From the NCBI GenBank assembly GCA_040216735.1, contig JAVJOO010000003.1:388746-452745 (forward strand): a stretch of 64,000 nt of DNA, given 5' to 3'. The DNA is from Alphaproteobacteria bacterium (GTDB lineage Bacteria; Pseudomonadota; Alphaproteobacteria; SHVP01). Each line of letters starts with the position of its first letter. Within the stretch, counting starts at the first letter, position 1. This document shows, in pieces, positions 59,954 through 64,000 of this stretch. Under the pieces are notes generated by a model that saw nothing but the letters and a program-made list of their open reading frames with translations, did not search any database and was not told the DNA's origin. The translations under genes and the position numbers were made by a program.

Positions 59954-61864
59954 TCAGCGCAGGTACGTTGTATTGTTGAGGCAGGCTTCGTAGAGATCGA
60001 CCAAACCGACGCCGTCGCGCGGTCGGATATTGCCGGCTCGGACCTCACCGTCGACCGCTTTCTTGACTCGCTCGGCCATGGCCGAGGGGTTGTACTGCAT
60101 GATGTTGAGAACTTGTGCGGCTGACGTCCCCTGAATCACCTCCTCGACGTAGAAGTCGGTCGGGTCGTCGTCGTCGCAAAATACATGCGCCTCGTTCAAT
60201 CGCCCGAACAGGTTGTGCATGTCGCCCATCACGTCCTGATAGGCGCCTGTCAGGAAAAGGCCGACGTAGTAATCCTCGCCGGCGCGCAACGGATGTAGCG
60301 GCACCGTAGGTCGCGCGCCCTGTTCGCCGATGAAGTGATCGATCTTGCCGTCGCTATCGCAGGTGATGTCGGCGATCGTGCAGTTGCGGGTGGGTTCCTC
60401 ATTGAGCCGGGTGAGCGGAACCAGCGGCAGTATCTGGTCGATGGCCCAGGTATCTGCAGCGGACTGAAATAAAGAAAAATTGCACAGATATTGAGACGCC
60501 AGGATTTCATCGATCCCGCGCAAGTCGCCAGAGACGTCCTCCTGGGATCGAATACCTTCGGCAACGGCACGCATGACCTGCCAGTAAAGGGTTTCCGCTT
60601 TGGCCAGTTCCTCAAGGCGAATGATGCCCAGTTTGAATCCGTCGAGTACGTCACCCAGCAACCGCGACACACGGTTGTAGGACTCTTGATAGTTTTCTTG
60701 TTCGAGGACTTCCGCGTGCGCTGCTCGCATCGCGGCGATCAAATCGTGTTCATCCTCGACCGGCGCGGTATCGAAACCGTTCGTGTTGCTCGATATTTCG
60801 CCGATCACTCTCATGATGACGCACGAATGATGAGCGGCGATTGCGCGCCCGCTTTCGCTGACCAAATTGGGGTGGGCAACGTCTTCATGGTCGCAAATGC
60901 TTTGGACGTTCTGGATGACACTGCGGACATATTCGGCGAGCGAATAGTTCATCGAGGAGTGCCCACTCGTCCGGCTGCCGTCATAGTCGACGGCGAGGCC
61001 GCCGCCGACGTCCAAATAGTTCAACGGTACGCCGCGTTTGCGCAGCCGTGCGTATATCCGGGCCGCTTCCTGGGTGGCATCGTTGACGTAGCGAATATCG
61101 GAAAGCTGGCTGCCGATGTGGAAGTGGAGAAGCTGAACACAGTCGCCGTAACCGCTGTCGGCGATATGGTCTATGGCGTTGAGGATTTCCGAGGTGGTCA
61201 GCCCGAATTTAGCGTGCTCGCCGCTCGATTCGCTCCATCGCCCCTCCGCCTTGGCACGCATTTTTGTGCGCAATCCGATGATGGGCCGGACCTGCATTTC
61301 AGCGGCAAGCCTTAGGAGCGGCGAGATCTCCGACGTTTTTTCGATCACGACGACTACCTTGCGGCCGATCTTGTTGCCTAGGAGCGCCAGCCGCAGAAAG
61401 TCGTCGTCCTTGTACCCATTGCAGATAATCAAGGCCTCCGGGCCGACATCGTAGGTCAACACCGCCATCAGTTCCGCCTTCGACCCGGCTTCCAGCCCGT
61501 AATTATGCGGCCGGCCCGCGTCGACGATCTCGTCCACGACCTCGCGCATTTGGTTGACCTTGATCGGATAAACGCCGCGGTAGTGGCCGCTGTAACCCGC
61601 CTCTTCGATCGCGGTGGCAAAGACCTTGTTGAGCTCCTCGACCCGGTTCCTGAGGATGTCATGGAACCGTAAGACGATTGGAAACTGAACGTTCTGTTGT
61701 CTCAGTTCGTCGACCACCTCTTGGACGGCAATCGTGACGTTGCGATTGTCGACCACAGGCAGAACTTGCAACCGCCCCTTATCGTCGACACCGAAGTAAC
61801 CCTCGCCCCACCAGTTGATCCGGTATAGAGCTTCCGAATCTTCAACCGTCCAACCCATAGACAC
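59954..61864 (-). CDS. speA: Biosynthetic arginine decarboxylase SpeA
   Basis: 636 residues, the usual length. Fold III PLP decarboxylase: the PLP lysine is in YRGVYPIKVNQMREVV, then LEAGSKAEL, HFHIGSQLSDI, LDVGGGLAVDYDGS and CDDDDPTDFY with the C-terminal catalytic-site residues. It converts arginine to agmatine. The start is GTG at 61864; ATG at 61858 is nearly equal. Divergent from speB, which uses its product; the two starts are 82 nt apart and probably share control. Confidence 0.97.
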   Translation of the reverse strand: MSMGWTVEDSEALYRINWWGEGYFGVDDKGRLQVLPVVDNRNVTIAVQEVVDELRQQNVQFPIVLRFHDILRNRVEELNKVFATAIEEAGYSGHYRGVYPIKVNQMREVVDEIVDAGRPHNYGLEAGSKAELMAVLTYDVGPEALIICNGYKDDDFLRLALLGNKIGRKVVVVIEKTSEISPLLRLAAEMQVRPIIGLRTKMRAKAEGRWSESSGEHAKFGLTTSEILNAIDHIADSGYGDCVQLLHFHIGSQLSDIRYVNDATQEAARIYARLRKRGVPLNYLDVGGGLAVDYDGSRTSGHSSMNYSLAEYVRSVIQNVQSICDHEDVAHPNLVSESGRAIAAHHSCVIMRVIGEISSNTNGFDTAPVEDEHDLIAAMRAAHAEVLEQENYQESYNRVSRLLGDVLDGFKLGIIRLEELAKAETLYWQVMRAVAEGIRSQEDVSGDLRGIDEILASQYLCNFSLFQSAADTWAIDQILPLVPLTRLNEEPTRNCTIADITCDSDGKIDHFIGEQGARPTVPLHPLRAGEDYYVGLFLTGAYQDVMGDMHNLFGRLNEAHVFCDDDDPTDFYVEEVIQGTSAAQVLNIMQYNPSAMAERVKKAVDGEVRAGNIRPRDGVGLVDLYEACLNNTTYLR

Positions 61865-61946
61865 CGCACTCCGTTTTTCGAGGTGTTGACGACGGCCCTA
61901 CCTGACATACTCGGCGCCGGTTCGTCCTGTAGCGTGGAAACAACGA

Positions 61947-62915
61947 ATGCCAGACAGCAAGCTAGGCGATCAAGCCTTTCGGAACAAAGCCCTTCATGGT
62001 CGCTGGCCGGAAATGACCTATGGCGGGGCGCTGAGTTTTCTCCGCCGCCGCTACAGCCGCGATCTGGCGGGAGTGGACGTTGCCGTAACGGGGATCCCCT
62101 ATGACGGCGCGGTAACTTATCGTCCCGGCGCCCGGCTGGGGCCGCGGGCGGTTCGGGCGGCTTCGGTCCAGCTTGCCGAATTGAAGGCATTTCCCTTCGG
62201 CTTCGATCCGTTCGAGACGCTGGCGGTGGTCGACTACGGGGACTGTTTTATCGATCCCCACCATCCCGAGACCGTCGTCGAAACGATTGCAGCGCATATC
62301 GACGGGATCGTCGCTGGCGGCGCGATCCCGTTGTCGATCGGCGGCGATCACTTTGCGACCTACCCGATCCTGCGAGCGATTGCCCAGCACCATGGGCCTA
62401 TTGCGCTGGTTCATTTCGACGCTCATTGCGACACGTGGAGCGACGACGGTGAGCGATTCGACCATGGTTCGATGTTCCTGCGCGCTAAAAAGGAAGGGCT
62501 GATCGATGTCACCCGGTCCTGTCAGGTCGGAATCCGCACCCACGACGATGTCGATCATGGGTTCGAGGTGCTGACTGCGCCTTGGGTACACCGGCACGGG
62601 ATCGAAAAAACGGTCGCGGCGATCAGGGCACGGGTCGGCGGCGCGAAGACCTACGTCACGTTCGACATCGACTGTCTCGACCCAGCTTACGCGCCGGGGA
62701 CAGGCACACCTGTGCCCGGCGGTTTGACATCCGCGTGCGGGTTGGAACTTGTTCGCGGGCTCGCTGGCCTTGACCTCGTCGGCGCGGACGTCATGGAAGT
62801 GTCGCCGGCCTACGATGTCTCCGAAATCACCGCCCTGAGCGCGGCCACAATAGCTCACGACCTTCTTTGCCTCCTGGCGATCGCCAAGGACGCCGTCGCG
62901 GCTCAGGAATCCTAA
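61947..62915 (+). CDS. speB: Agmatinase SpeB
   Basis: 322 residues of the ureohydrolase family with all Mn ligand motifs: SIGGDHFATYP, VHFDAHCDTW (His-x-Asp-Ala-His) and VTFDIDCLDPAYAPGTGTPVPGG. Hydrolyses agmatine to putrescine and urea, completing the pathway begun by SpeA. Family boundary with guanidinobutyrase or proclavaminate amidinohydrolase is not sharp, but pairing with speA favours agmatinase. Confidence 0.93.
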   Translation: MPDSKLGDQAFRNKALHGRWPEMTYGGALSFLRRRYSRDLAGVDVAVTGIPYDGAVTYRPGARLGPRAVRAASVQLAELKAFPFGFDPFETLAVVDYGDCFIDPHHPETVVETIAAHIDGIVAGGAIPLSIGGDHFATYPILRAIAQHHGPIALVHFDAHCDTWSDDGERFDHGSMFLRAKKEGLIDVTRSCQVGIRTHDDVDHGFEVLTAPWVHRHGIEKTVAAIRARVGGAKTYVTFDIDCLDPAYAPGTGTPVPGGLTSACGLELVRGLAGLDLVGADVMEVSPAYDVSEITALSAATIAHDLLCLLAIAKDAVAAQES

Positions 62916-62936
62916 TTCAGTTAGGTCCACAATCGG

Positions 62937-63596
62937 TCAGGGAGCGGAGGAGCGGCGCGGCAGGGTCAGCCAACGGTGAGCCATCCGCAAACCGGCCCAT
63001 GCGATCATGACGAGGAGCGCTGCACTCAGCGACAGCGCCGCGCCCCATGATTCCACCGTTACCGTAATCAGCAGGAATCCGGCCGAAAACCCGATCATCG
63101 AACGAACGATGCTGGCCATCGTCGCGGCCGTCGTCTGGCCGCCCAAACGTGGCATGGCGATCAAGACCAGGCTGGTCAAGGTTACCGGATAGACTGCAAC
63201 GATGCCCGTCGCCTTGGGGCCGATCACGTGGCCAAGACTCACGACACCGGCCACGAACAACCCGACGATGGTGCCCCGCACGGGCAGATCGTACCACTGC
63301 GGTCGGATCGCCCGGCCCGGCGGCGGGCCGGCGGGAATATCGCGGGTCAGGACGACGGCCGCCGTGAGGCCCAGCACGTTGACCGCGAGTGCCCAGGGCA
63401 ACGTCCAGGTTTGCGTGCCGATCGCAGCGGCGACGATCAGCCATGTCCCTGTCGCGACCGCCAGCGTCGCGATCATCGACAGGCGGGGAGCGGCGTAGGC
63501 CAGAACAACCAGGAAGATCACTGCGCCGGTGTTGCCGACCAAGCTGTTGAGCGCGCTTACGGCCAGAAACGTGTCGTTGTAGTCGATTGCCAACAT
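62937..63596 (-). CDS. Multi-pass membrane protein of unknown function, start uncertain
   Basis: 219 residues from the ATG at 63596, with about six hydrophobic segments. The same frame continues upstream to a TAG at about 63767, encoding an obviously protein-like stretch (LWFSLLIKVAITAFTVIAAAIAAE, a further membrane helix). That stretch contains no ATG, GTG or TTG; only ATT (63752) or CTG codons are available. The true start is therefore probably upstream at a rare codon, or the 5' end is damaged. No family recognised with confidence. The stop is 22 nt from the convergent speB stop. Confidence 0.65.
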   Translation of the reverse strand: MLAIDYNDTFLAVSALNSLVGNTGAVIFLVVLAYAAPRLSMIATLAVATGTWLIVAAAIGTQTWTLPWALAVNVLGLTAAVVLTRDIPAGPPPGRAIRPQWYDLPVRGTIVGLFVAGVVSLGHVIGPKATGIVAVYPVTLTSLVLIAMPRLGGQTTAATMASIVRSMIGFSAGFLLITVTVESWGAALSLSAALLVMIAWAGLRMAHRWLTLPRRSSAP

Positions 63597-63861
63597 GACG
63601 TAGGCCGGCCCCGCGGAAGTCGGCAGGCCGACGACTAATCCGCCCCAGAACGGTCCGCTTTTCTCAGCCGCGATCGCGGCGGCAATGACGGTGAATGCCG
63701 TGATCGCAACTTTTATCAGCAGCGAAAACCAAAGGGCGTCGAAAAATGGAATGGTGGAAACCGGCTAGGGTACGGGCGCGACATACTGCCCGATCGCATC
63801 AATCCCGCCAACGCGGAAAATACGATGGCGCCTACGTGAGCCTGCCTGTATCGGCTGTCGC

Positions 63862-64000
63862 TTAGCGGAACCAGTCCGGCTTCAGGCGGAGGACCAGTGC
63901 ATCGAGCGAAACGCGCCCCGCGCCGAAGGCAACGAGCATTACAAGGGGAAAGACCCACAACAGACGCTGGTCGAAAAGGTCCACCGCCTGACGGTCTAAC
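63862..64000 (-). CDS. DoxX-like membrane protein, C-terminal fragment (5' end outside window)
   Basis: The last 45 codons of a minus-strand gene, reading ...LFDQRLLWVFPLVMLVAFGAGRVSLDALVLRLKPDWFR then TAA. GAGRxSLDAL followed by a short tail is the typical C-terminus of DoxX-family membrane proteins. The beginning lies beyond the right edge. Confidence 0.65.
   Translation of the reverse strand, partial: LDRQAVDLFDQRLLWVFPLVMLVAFGAGRVSLDALVLRLKPDWFR

Noticed and set aside
63716-63958. 80-codon minus-strand frame before the last membrane protein
   Set aside because: It overlaps the well-supported DoxX C-terminus and the upstream part of the membrane protein in other registers; no protein-like character.
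1-64000. CRISPR arrays, IS elements, prophage genes, rRNA, replication origin
   Set aside because: No repeat-spacer pattern, transposase, integrase, rRNA motif or origin-type iterons were seen on reading through.

Overview
The window looks like a chromosomal segment of a high-GC, motile alphaproteobacterium. CtrA, ChpT and SciP, all alphaproteobacterial cell-cycle regulators, lie among flagellar genes in the Caulobacter-type order fliF-fliG-fliH-fliN-flbD-flhA. FlhF/FlhG suggest polar flagella. A Rhodospirillales-like member is my best guess; the sequence alone does not settle the order. No IS, prophage, CRISPR array or rRNA was seen.

Layout. 1-4464 (minus): a DUF3553 gene and an NAD-dependent, metal-containing formate dehydrogenase (fused FdsG-FdsB, then FdsA running off the left edge). 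4540-5909: convergent chpT and ctrA sharing a bidirectional terminator. 5910-6121: ctrA/fliI regulatory region with two perfect TTAA-N7-TTAA CtrA boxes. 6122-27783: the flagellar locus. It holds fliI-fliJ (+); sciP, fliF, fliG, fliH, fliN, flbD, flhA, flhF, flhG and a second FliK-like gene (-); fliK-flgD-flgE (-) behind a sigma-54 promoter; a Sel1-repeat gene (+); and a small leader ORF, flgK and flgL (+) behind another sigma-54 promoter.

27827-50666: a glycan island. A TPR plus GT41 glycosyltransferase (FlmG-like) abuts flgL. It is followed by a tightly overlapping minus-strand run that appears to make and decorate a GDP-heptose-type sugar: a heptose kinase (HddA-like), a fused guanylyltransferase/phosphatase (HddC-GmhB), a GDP-sugar 4,6-dehydratase, two RmlC-like epimerases, three further dehydrogenase/epimerases, a C-methyltransferase and other methyltransferases, two Fe(II)/2OG-type oxygenases, and a two-subunit thiamine-diphosphate E1 enzyme without E2/E3. 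Divergent from it are two paralogous GT2 glycosyltransferases flanking a radical SAM/SPASM protein and an FkbM-like methyltransferase, then a TPR/Maf-like protein. The divergent promoter holds a perfectly symmetric CtrA box, so the glycan is probably made under the same cell-cycle regulator as the flagellum. The best candidate for an undescribed system is this CtrA-linked branched/modified-heptose pathway, possibly for flagellin glycosylation.

50859-64000: mostly housekeeping and unrelated genes. These are mnmA, tRNA-Met(CAT), an orphan peptide-type ABC binding protein, a sensor kinase, GNAT, a DMT transporter, DUF1289, an AsmA-like protein, a methyltransferase, speA/speB (arginine to putrescine), a membrane protein with an unclear start, and the end of a DoxX-type gene.
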